In this document: piece by piece, positions 1-5,687 of the stretch
Position numbering within the stretch: the stretch's first letter is position 1
Layout: every line of letters starts with the position of its first letter
From: an uncultured Bacteroidales bacterium
Lineage (GTDB): Bacteria; Bacteroidota; Bacteroidia; Bacteroidales; Bacteroidaceae
Assembly: GCA_945837185.1 (NCBI GenBank)
Contig: CAMAMZ010000107.1
Location: 1-7,162, forward strand
Direction: 5' to 3'
Length of the DNA: 7,162 bases
Notes under the pieces: generated by a model
Database searches by the model: none
Told to the model about the DNA's origin: nothing
Seen by the model: only the letters and a program-made list of their open reading frames with translations
Program-made: the position numbers and the translations under genes

Positions 1-345
1 TCAATTCCTTGCAAGCTTTATGATAGTAGTGTATTTTGTCGGGTGAGTCCATAATAGGGTGAAATCGGAATATGCGCTGGAAGTGTAAAAGCGTTGGCTT
101 CGCCTGATTTTTAGTTTACGGCATAGCTTAAGCAAACCAAAAGGAAGGGTGGACTGTAACGAATAAGCTGCGGGGAAGCGGGAGGGTAAAGGAATATAAA
201 CGTAAGGTGGCATGCAACTTTGAAAGGGTAAATGAGTGTTGTTGTGCTGAAGTATGATAATGTATGAACGAGGAAAAAATGAATAGTGTGTATGATGTAT
301 GAGAAACACCGTTGGAAAAAGGGCTTTCAATAACTTTTAGATGCT

Positions 346-363
346 TGTTTTGTGGTGTTTTGT
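346..363. repeat. Tandem direct repeat TGTTTTGT with 10-bp period
   Basis: Two identical copies of TGTTTTGT (346-353 and 356-363) are separated by GG, giving a 10-bp period close to one helical turn. Direct repeats in helical phase are a common arrangement for AraC-family operators, and an AraC-type gene starts about 140 bases downstream. The link to that regulator is inference; the sequence is simple and T-rich and could be chance. Confidence 0.3.
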
Positions 364-388
364 ACTTAAAAAATAAGGAAAATTTAAA

Positions 389-396
389 CAAATATA
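389..396 (-). promoter_or_regulatory. Possible minus-strand -7 element (TATATTTG)
   Basis: Read on the minus strand this is TATATTTG, an exact match to the Bacteroidetes -7 consensus TAnnTTTG. No convincing -33 TTTG lies at the usual distance. If active it would drive a leftward transcript through the gene-free region at 1-388. AT-rich sequence yields such matches by chance, so this is weak. Confidence 0.2.
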
Positions 397-449
397 CAAA
401 TTATACTAAAAATATGCGCCAGACAGTCTAATATCTCGGATTTTTTTTA

Positions 450-457
450 TAGATTTG
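450..457 (+). promoter_or_regulatory. Probable -7 promoter element (TAGATTTG) for the AraC-type gene
   Basis: TAGATTTG matches the Bacteroidetes sigma-ABfr -7 consensus TAnnTTTG exactly and lies 44 bases before the ATG at 502, leaving a leader of roughly 35-40 bases. A run of eight T at 441-448 sits just upstream. No clear -33 TTTG box is visible at 19-21 bases upstream, so the promoter may be weak or activator-dependent. Confidence 0.45.
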
Positions 458-501
458 CAAAAACAAAGTAGAAGAACAAGACAAGTTACCTTAATTAATG
501 T

Positions 502-993
502 ATGGCGAAATATAATATAACCGAAAAGAAAGAGAAAGATGCAGCCTATCGAAATCTGGTAAGCCCGCAACTTATGGACGAGCTGAAAGAAAAGATATTG
601 GAAATAATTCTGTTGCAGAAAAAATACAAGGACAAGAATTATTCTGCAAAGGATTTGGCAGTAGACTTGGGAACGAACACACGCTATATCTCTGCGGTCG
701 TGAACGTGAGGTTTCACATGAATTATACCTCATTTGTCAACAAATACCGTATTGAAGAGGCTATGGCGTTGTTGGTCGACAAACGGTATGTGAATCTCAA
801 CATGGAGGAGATTTCGGATATGGTGGGCTTTGCCAACCGTCAGTCATTCTATGCCTCTTTCTATAAGATTTGCGGCTGTACTCCTCGCGACTATCGTTTA
901 CGTCATTCCTCGCAATACAATGTGTTGCGCGAAAAGCAAAGAAAGCAGACGCGCAAGTCTGCCACAGAAGGAAATAAAGAGGTTCAGGAATAG
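502..993 (+). CDS. Stand-alone AraC-type helix-turn-helix regulator
   Basis: This 163-aa protein is essentially an AraC/XylS DNA-binding domain with short tails. The first helix-turn-helix spans about residues 47-68 (YSAKDLAVDLGTNTRYISAV) and the second about 101-132, with the family hallmark GF-N-R-SFYASFYK-CG-TPRDYR. The N-terminal ~45 residues are Lys/Glu-rich and helical-looking, and the C-terminal tail is basic. There is no sugar-binding, response-regulator or membrane sensor domain, so whatever signal it reads is not visible; the small size may mean it acts through a partner or is controlled by its own level. Family members bind direct-repeat operators near promoters. The ATG at 502 is chosen over the out-of-frame ATG at 498, which opens only five codons. 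Its target is unknown; the peptidase gene 172 bases downstream and its own promoter are candidates only by position. Confidence 0.85.
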   Translation: MAKYNITEKKEKDAAYRNLVSPQLMDELKEKILEIILLQKKYKDKNYSAKDLAVDLGTNTRYISAVVNVRFHMNYTSFVNKYRIEEAMALLVDKRYVNLNMEEISDMVGFANRQSFYASFYKICGCTPRDYRLRHSSQYNVLREKQRKQTRKSATEGNKEVQE

Positions 994-1065
994 AAATTAA
1001 CGGCTCAGGAGATGTTGGCTGTTTGGAGGAGAGGGTAGGTATCTACGCTCTGCTCTTTGAAATGA

Positions 1066-1126
1066 CACGGTGTGCAAAAGGTGCTGTGCGCAATAAACAA
1101 TGTCGCGCACGATGATGTGCACCGTG
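1066..1126 (+). promoter_or_regulatory. Two-part stem-loop in the leader of the M49 peptidase gene
   Basis: As RNA, bases 1066-1076 (CACGGTGTGCA) pair with 1116-1126 (TGTGCACCGTG) over 11 positions including two G-U wobbles. Inside, GTGCGC (1086-1091) pairs with GCGCAC (1105-1110) around a 13-nt loop. An asymmetric 9 x 5 internal loop separates the two stems. The structure ends 39 bases before the ATG at 1166. No T-run follows, so it is not a standard intrinsic terminator. It could be a 3'-end structure of the regulator mRNA, a leader affecting peptidase translation, or a DNA-level operator. Function is unknown. Confidence 0.45.
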
Positions 1127-1165
1127 CAGGTCAATATGTAAGGCTGTATTTCTGGCATAAACAAC

Positions 1166-3118
1166 ATGACAGATAGTTTTAAGTATTTAGATGAGCGCTT
1201 TGCAGACATACAAATGCTGCATTATCGCTTGAAGGGCTTTGAAGCGCTTTCACCACAACAGAAAGCCTATGTTTATTATTTGTCGCAGGCAACGCTGGCA
1301 GGGCGTGACATCACCTTCGATCAGTTTTGCCAATGCAACCTTGAAATAAGGAAAATCTTTGAAACAATATACGAATACTATGAAGGTGATCGCAAGTGTG
1401 AGGCCTTCGAGGCGCTCGTTGTTTATCTCAAACGACTGTGGTTCTCCAATGGTATTCATCACCATTATGGCATGGACAAGTTTCAGCCCAACTTTTCACC
1501 GGCATATTTTCATGAAGTGCTCCATGCCGTGGGTGCGCAACATCTTCCTTTGCGCGAACAAGAAACGATAAACGACTTATATCAAAGAGTTTACCCTATT
1601 CTATTTCAAGAAGAGGTTATGGCCAAGCGTGTCAACAAAGCAGATGGGCAGGATTTGGTATGTTCCTCGGCTTGCAATTACTATGATGGGGTTACGCAGC
1701 ACGAGGCAGAATCCTTCTATGCGCAGCAACGCGACAACTATAAAGGCACGGATATACCCTCCTTTGGTCTGAACAGTCGTTTGGTGAAAAATCATGAAGT
1801 GATAGAAGAGGAAGTGTATAAGGTTGATGGACTATATGGAAAGGCCATCGAGCAAATCATATATTGGCTCATGCAAGCCCGAGAGGTGGCGGAGAATGCT
1901 ACCCAGCAGCAGCTCATTGACCACCTCGTAAACTTCTACCGCGATGGCAATCCAGCCACGTTCGACCGCTATTCTATAGCATGGGTTAAAGCTTTGCAAG
2001 GACAGATAGATTTTATAAACGGATTCATTGAAGTGTATGGCGACCCGCTTGGCATCAAGGCTTCCTGGGAAGGCATTGTGGAGTATCGTGATGAAGAAGC
2101 CACACAACGCACGCAAGCCATTAGCAACAATGCACAATGGTTTGAGGACCATTCGCCTGTTGATGCACGGTTCCGAAAGCCTGTCGTCAAGGGTGTTTCG
2201 GCACATGTGGTGTGCGCAGCTATGTTAGGAGGCGACCTCTATCCCTCTACGGCCATCGGTATCAACCTGCCTAATGCTGAGTGGATTCGTGAGCAATATG
2301 GCTCAAAGAGTGTCACTATCGGCAATCTGATAGAAGCCTATAACGAGGTGTCTACTTGCAATGGATTCCTCGAAGAGTTTGTAGACGATGAGGCTATGCG
2401 CGCCCATATCCGTCGCTATGGCAACATTTGCGATGCGCTGCACACCGATTTGCACGAGTGTTTGGGGCATGGAAGCGGACAGTTGCTGCCAGGGGTGAGT
2501 GCCGATGCCCTGAAAGCCTATGGGAGCACCATCGAGGAAGCGCGTGCTGATTTGTTTGGACTGTATTATCTGGCTGATGAAAAACTCTTGCAATTAGGAT
2601 TGTTGGAGAGTGCTACTGCCTTCCATGCACAATATTACACCTATATGCTCAACGGACTCCTCACACAGTTGGTGCGCATAGCTCCCGGTCAACAGCTCGA
2701 AGAAGCACACATGCGCAACAGAGCTCTCATTGCCCGATGGGTGTATGCACATGCCGAAGGCGCTGTGGAATTGCTTGTGCGTCAAGGTAAAACCTATATC
2801 GCCATTCATGACTACAACCGTTTGCGAAGGTGTTTCGGTGAACTCTTAGCCGAGGTGCAGCGCATCAAGAGTGAAGGCGATTTTGAGGCTGCCCGACAGT
2901 TGGTGGAACAATATGCCGTGCAAATCGATGCCCAACTGCATCAAGAGGTGCGTACGCGCTATGCACAACTTGACATCGCTCCGTTCAAAGGCTTTGTAAA
3001 CCCAGTATTAACACCCATATATGATGCTGGTGGCAGATTGGTAGATGTGACGGTCGACTACACAGAGGGCTATACGGAGCAGATGCTACGCTATTCGCAT
3101 GAGTTTGGCTTCTTGTAA
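1166..3118 (+). CDS. Dipeptidyl peptidase III (zinc peptidase, family M49)
   Basis: The 650-aa product is a bacterial-type DPP III, a zinc enzyme that removes dipeptides one after another from the N-terminus of short peptides. The family zinc motif HECLGH is at residues 430-435, followed by GSG; His430 and His435 are predicted zinc ligands and Glu431 the catalytic base. The second motif, EEARAD, is at 457-462 and supplies the third ligand, probably Glu458. The 28-residue distance from His430 to Glu458 is much shorter than in the human enzyme (His450 to Glu508) and fits the Bacteroides type. A conserved-looking NGIHHHYG segment lies near residue 95-102. There is no signal peptide or lipobox; the in-frame stop at 1139-1141 and lack of another start codon after it rule out a longer N-terminus, so a cytoplasmic location is likely. 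Its role is probably intracellular peptide turnover in a peptide-using organism. No clear promoter is seen in the 172-base gap upstream. Confidence 0.93.
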   Translation: MTDSFKYLDERFADIQMLHYRLKGFEALSPQQKAYVYYLSQATLAGRDITFDQFCQCNLEIRKIFETIYEYYEGDRKCEAFEALVVYLKRLWFSNGIHHHYGMDKFQPNFSPAYFHEVLHAVGAQHLPLREQETINDLYQRVYPILFQEEVMAKRVNKADGQDLVCSSACNYYDGVTQHEAESFYAQQRDNYKGTDIPSFGLNSRLVKNHEVIEEEVYKVDGLYGKAIEQIIYWLMQAREVAENATQQQLIDHLVNFYRDGNPATFDRYSIAWVKALQGQIDFINGFIEVYGDPLGIKASWEGIVEYRDEEATQRTQAISNNAQWFEDHSPVDARFRKPVVKGVSAHVVCAAMLGGDLYPSTAIGINLPNAEWIREQYGSKSVTIGNLIEAYNEVSTCNGFLEEFVDDEAMRAHIRRYGNICDALHTDLHECLGHGSGQLLPGVSADALKAYGSTIEEARADLFGLYYLADEKLLQLGLLESATAFHAQYYTYMLNGLLTQLVRIAPGQQLEEAHMRNRALIARWVYAHAEGAVELLVRQGKTYIAIHDYNRLRRCFGELLAEVQRIKSEGDFEAARQLVEQYAVQIDAQLHQEVRTRYAQLDIAPFKGFVNPVLTPIYDAGGRLVDVTVDYTEGYTEQMLRYSHEFGFL

Positions 3119-3153
3119 AAGTGCATTGGTGAGTCCTTTGCCTCATGTTGGTT

Positions 3154-3181
3154 GGGCTGCTAAACAGCGCACAGGCAGCCC
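3154..3181 (+). other. GC-rich inverted repeat after the peptidase gene
   Basis: GGGCTGC (3154-3160) and GCAGCCC (3175-3181) are perfect complements around a 14-nt loop, 35 bases after the peptidase stop. An alternative short hairpin GCTG/CAGC (3156-3159 with 3165-3168) overlaps it. The downstream sequence is ATGATTATTCC with no U-tract, so a terminator role is possible but not shown. It sits 31 bases before the next ATG and could instead affect expression of that gene. Confidence 0.35.
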
Positions 3182-3212
3182 CATGATTATTCCTCTAATA
3201 TGAATTTTGAGA

Positions 3213-3833
3213 ATGAAAGAAGAAATACACGAGCAAATCAAGCAAATCAAACGGTCGTTCCGATCAGCGATGAACGGCCCTGTGTCGCAGTCCATGCGCG
3301 ACAAGGGAACCCTTTATAAACTCAATTGGGGCGTGGCACTGCCCAAACTGCGGGAAATGGCGCAGCAGTATACGCCCTCCTACGAACTGGCCATCGAACT
3401 GTGGAAGGAACCTATCAGAGAATGCAAACTCATGGCCTTGATGTTGATGCCTCCAGAGGATATGCCCATGGAGGTGGTGGACATTTGGATGGAACAAACC
3501 CACACCCAGGAATTGGCAGAAGTGGCAGCTGTGCAACTCTACCAACATCTGTCGTATGCACCACTGTTAGCATTCAAATGGATGGCTTCGGCAGATGCCC
3601 TGCCGCAGATAACCGCCTACACCTTGCTGGGAAGACTCTTCATGAAAGGAATGGAACCCAATGAAAGGGGCATCAACGAATTTTTGGATCAGGCCATCAC
3701 GGCATTGCAAAGCAGCCATGCCGGGGTGCAGCATGCTGCCTCCAATTGCTTGTGCAGATTTGCCGAATTGGGACAAATCTATGCGCAAATCATGGAAAAA
3801 GCACTAAAAATGCACGGACTTGCTTCCTTTTAA
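3213..3833 (+). CDS. AlkD-like HEAT-repeat protein, annotated family: DNA alkylation repair
   Basis: This 206-aa, mostly helical protein resembles the AlkD group of HEAT-like repeat DNA glycosylases, which remove N3- and N7-alkylated purines. The clearest resemblance is at residues 61-78 (IELWKEPIRECKLMAL), matching the ELW-x2-P-x-RE-x4-AL segment of Bacillus cereus AlkD, and the early segment MRDKGTLYKLNWGVALPKLR at 28-47. It is somewhat shorter than the 237-aa B. cereus enzyme. By eye, the AlkD pocket residues Trp109, Asp113, Arg148 and Trp187 fall on Gln99, Glu103, Ile133 and Asn178 here, so base excision is doubtful; it may be a DNA-binding or scaffold relative. The start is ATG 3213; an in-frame TTG at 3207 would add two residues, and a TGA at 3201-3203 closes the frame before it. 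A T-run follows directly after the stop. Confidence 0.75.
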   Translation: MKEEIHEQIKQIKRSFRSAMNGPVSQSMRDKGTLYKLNWGVALPKLREMAQQYTPSYELAIELWKEPIRECKLMALMLMPPEDMPMEVVDIWMEQTHTQELAEVAAVQLYQHLSYAPLLAFKWMASADALPQITAYTLLGRLFMKGMEPNERGINEFLDQAITALQSSHAGVQHAASNCLCRFAELGQIYAQIMEKALKMHGLASF

Positions 3834-3835
3834 GG

Positions 3836-3842
3836 TTTTTTT
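3836..3842 (+). terminator. T-tract after the AlkD-like gene, weak terminator candidate
   Basis: Seven T residues follow the stop codon by two bases. The only stem ahead of it is CCTT-TT-AAGG (3826-3835), which overlaps the stop and is too small to be convincing. It may help end the transcript ahead of the fur-purA-hisS promoter. Confidence 0.2.
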
Positions 3843-3850
3843 CTTTACGA

Positions 3851-3885
3851 TTGTGAAGCGTTATCCGCAAAAAATGCTAATTTTG
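3851..3885 (+). promoter_or_regulatory. Probable promoter of the fur-purA-hisS cluster
   Basis: TAATTTTG at 3878-3885 is an exact match to the Bacteroidetes -7 consensus TAnnTTTG, 24 bases before the Fur-family ATG at 3910. A possible -33 TTG lies at 3851-3853, with a 24-nt spacer that is slightly longer than usual. A short dyad, CAAAA (3868-3872) with TTTTG (3881-3885), overlaps the -7 element and could be an operator, for example for self-regulation by the Fur-family product, but it does not resemble the classical Fur box. The leader before the ATG is A/G-rich, without a strong Shine-Dalgarno sequence. Confidence 0.55.
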
Positions 3886-3909
3886 TAGGGTTAAAAAGAA
3901 AAAAAGCCC

Positions 3910-4407
3910 ATGTCGGACAGCATAAAAGAGATGGTAAAGGCCAAACTGGACAGCTATCTTGCGGTGTGCAATCATCGTAAGACACCTGAACGCTACGCCA
4001 TCCTCGATGCTGTGTACAGCATGCCAGGCCATTTTACCTTGGTCGAATTGGGAGAACTGCTCGAAAAGCGTAACTTCCGTGTCAGCAGGGCTACCCTCTA
4101 CAACACCGTACGCCTTTTCCTCCAACTCCGTTTGGTGGTGCGTCATCGATTGGCTGATGGCACATACTATGAAGGTTGCTATAACCACAATGAACATGTG
4201 CATCAGGTGTGCACCATGTGTGGCAAGATGTGGGAGATAGAGGCTCCTGAGCTCACCGCAGCAATGGAAAACCTCAAACTGCGCCGTTTTCGAAAAGATA
4301 GTTTCACACTTTATATCTACGGTGTGTGCAGCCATTGCGCAGCACTCTTTACACGTAGGAAGGGACAGACAGAAAAAGAAAAAACCAAAAAGAACAATAG
4401 TTTATGA
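3910..4407 (+). CDS. Fur-family metal-dependent transcriptional regulator
   Basis: The 165-aa protein has the Fur layout: an N-terminal winged helix (RKTPERYAILDAVY at 23-36; recognition helix SRATLYNTVRLF at 59-70) and a C-terminal dimer/metal domain. Two CxxC pairs, Cys101/Cys104 and Cys140/Cys143, should hold the structural zinc. By eye against E. coli Fur, the ligands His33, Glu81, His90 and Glu101 correspond to His41, Glu88, His98 and Glu109, all kept. The second site is not: Asp89, Glu108 and His125 fall on Val97, Thr116 and Phe132. The position of the PerR peroxide-sensing Asp104 is Glu109, which argues against PerR-type sensing. The C-terminal tail is Lys/Glu/Asn-rich. The stop overlaps the purA start (ATGA), implying translational coupling. 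The metal and regulon (iron, zinc or other) cannot be decided, so no specific symbol is given. Confidence 0.88.
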   Translation: MSDSIKEMVKAKLDSYLAVCNHRKTPERYAILDAVYSMPGHFTLVELGELLEKRNFRVSRATLYNTVRLFLQLRLVVRHRLADGTYYEGCYNHNEHVHQVCTMCGKMWEIEAPELTAAMENLKLRRFRKDSFTLYIYGVCSHCAALFTRRKGQTEKEKTKKNNSL

Positions 4408-5684
4408 ATACAGCTAAAGTTGATGTCCTGTTGGGTTTGCAATGGGGCGATGAAGGAAAGGGAAAAGTAGTTGACGTGCTCACTCCCAATTACGATGTTA
4501 TAGCTCGTTTCCAGGGAGGTCCCAATGCTGGACACACGCTCGAGTTCGAAGGACAGAAATATGTACTGCGTTCCATACCATCGGGTATCTTCCAAGGTGG
4601 AAAGGTGAATATCATCGGCAACGGTGTCGTGTTGGCACCCGACCTCTTTATGGACGAAGCTATGGGGTTGGAAGCTTCTGGACACGACCTGCATGCACAT
4701 CTTCATATCTCCAAGAAGGCACACCTCATTATGCCTACGCACCGTATCCTTGACCGTGCCTATGAGGCGGCCAAAGGCAAGAATAAGGTGGGAACCACAG
4801 GCAAGGGTATCGGACCTACCTATACCGATAAGATTTCGCGCAATGGCTTGCGCGTGGGAGATATCCTCGAGAACTTTGAAGCCAAGTATGCTGCCCACAA
4901 GGAGCGTCACATGCAGATGCTGCAAGCTATGAACTGGACTGACTTCGAAGGCTTTGAGGAAGTGGAGGCTACATGGCTCAAAGGAGTGGAATATCTCCGG
5001 CAGTTCCCCATCGTAGATAGCGAAAACGAAATCAACGATATCCTCCGTAGCGGTAAGAGCATTCTCTGCGAAGGTGCACAGGGCACCATGCTCGATGTAG
5101 ACTTTGGTAGCTATCCTTTCGTAACTTCCTCCAATACTGTTTGTGCAGGTGCATGCACCGGATTGGGTATCGGGCCGAACCGTATCGGACGCGTCTTCGG
5201 TATCATGAAAGCCTATTGTACACGTGTGGGTGCAGGTCCTTTCCCAACAGAGTTGTTCGACGAAACGGGCAATACCATCAGAGCCATAGGACATGAATAT
5301 GGTGCCGTAACAGGACGCGAGCGCCGTTGTGGATGGATCGACCTCGTGCAGTTGCGCTATTCGGTCATGGTGAACGGCGTAACTGAACTCATCATGATGA
5401 AGAGCGATGTGCTCGATGCCTTCCCCACCATCAAGGCTTGTGTGGCCTATCGTCTGAAGGATGGTTCCGTAACCGATCGTTTCCCCTATGAAATAGACGA
5501 TGTGGAACCGATCTATAAGGAACTCCCGGGATGGAATACCGATATGACACGCTTTACCAAGGAAGAGGAATTCCCACAGGCTTTCAAGGATTATGTGAAA
5601 TTCCTCGAAGAGTTCTTGGAAACGCCTATCACCATCATTTCTATTGGCCCCGACCGTGCCCAAACCATCATCAGAGAAAAGTAA
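4404..5684 (+). CDS. purA: Adenylosuccinate synthetase
   Basis: PurA joins IMP and aspartate using GTP to form adenylosuccinate, the first committed step from IMP to AMP, in the cytoplasm. The 426-aa length is normal. The N-terminal loop GLQWGDEGKGK (11-21) holds the catalytic Asp16; FQGGPNAGHT (36-45) gives the catalytic His44. GTTGKGIGP (130-138) with Thr132 forms part of the IMP site, EGAQGTMLDVDFGSYPFVTS begins at 223, and GRERRCGW (304-311) carries the Arg residues that contact aspartate and IMP. The GTP-base motif is KSDVLD, and the protein ends in the usual SIGPDRAQTI. All key residues I can check are present. It overlaps the Fur-family gene by 4 bases and precedes hisS by 3 bases, so it is very likely co-transcribed with both. 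The leader is A-rich (AAAAAGAACAA) with only a weak ribosome site, consistent with coupling. Confidence 0.98.
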   Translation: MNTAKVDVLLGLQWGDEGKGKVVDVLTPNYDVIARFQGGPNAGHTLEFEGQKYVLRSIPSGIFQGGKVNIIGNGVVLAPDLFMDEAMGLEASGHDLHAHLHISKKAHLIMPTHRILDRAYEAAKGKNKVGTTGKGIGPTYTDKISRNGLRVGDILENFEAKYAAHKERHMQMLQAMNWTDFEGFEEVEATWLKGVEYLRQFPIVDSENEINDILRSGKSILCEGAQGTMLDVDFGSYPFVTSSNTVCAGACTGLGIGPNRIGRVFGIMKAYCTRVGAGPFPTELFDETGNTIRAIGHEYGAVTGRERRCGWIDLVQLRYSVMVNGVTELIMMKSDVLDAFPTIKACVAYRLKDGSVTDRFPYEIDDVEPIYKELPGWNTDMTRFTKEEEFPQAFKDYVKFLEEFLETPITIISIGPDRAQTIIREK

Positions 5685-5687
5685 GAC

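Larger units (their letters stand above)
1..501. other. Gene-free leader region upstream of the AraC-type gene
   Basis: I see no convincing gene here. The + strand is broken by stops in all frames. The open minus-strand frames read as low-complexity Phe/Ser/His/Pro/Tyr-rich protein with no recognisable domain. The stretch 141-300 is strikingly poor in C on the + strand (about 11 C against 54 G by hand count), and the stretch from about 360 to 415 is very AT-rich. It contains a tandem TGTTTTGT repeat at 346-363, a possible minus-strand -7 element at 389-396 and a + strand -7 element at 450-457. No tRNA or familiar small RNA is recognised. It could be a long intergenic region, an undescribed transcript, or the decayed remains of a gene. 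Confidence 0.6.

Noticed and set aside
41..49. GGTGAGTCC occurring here and again at 3128-3136
   Set aside because: A nine-base match is expected by chance many times in 7 kb, and the flanks do not match.
91..112. GGC-TTC-GCC mini-hairpin followed by TGATTTTTAG, possible terminator of an upstream gene
   Set aside because: The stem is only three base pairs and the T-run is short, so it is too weak to call.
1..330. Minus-strand open frame of 109 aa, and an overlapping one at 128-391
   Set aside because: Both are low-complexity pyrimidine-strand translations rich in Phe, Ser, His, Tyr and Pro with no domain. They reflect the C-poor + strand rather than coding.
406..717. 103-aa minus-strand hydrophobic open frame overlapping the AraC-type gene start
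   Set aside because: It overlaps a well-supported gene and its hydrophobicity comes from the Lys/Glu-rich and AT-rich opposite strand. No start signal supports it.
1147..1154. TATTTCTG as a -7 element for the peptidase gene
   Set aside because: It has one mismatch to TAnnTTTG, lies only 12 bases before the start codon and has no -33 partner.
3207..3212. TTG start two codons upstream for the AlkD-like gene
   Set aside because: The ATG at 3213 is two codons downstream and a more likely start; nothing in the sequence favours TTG.
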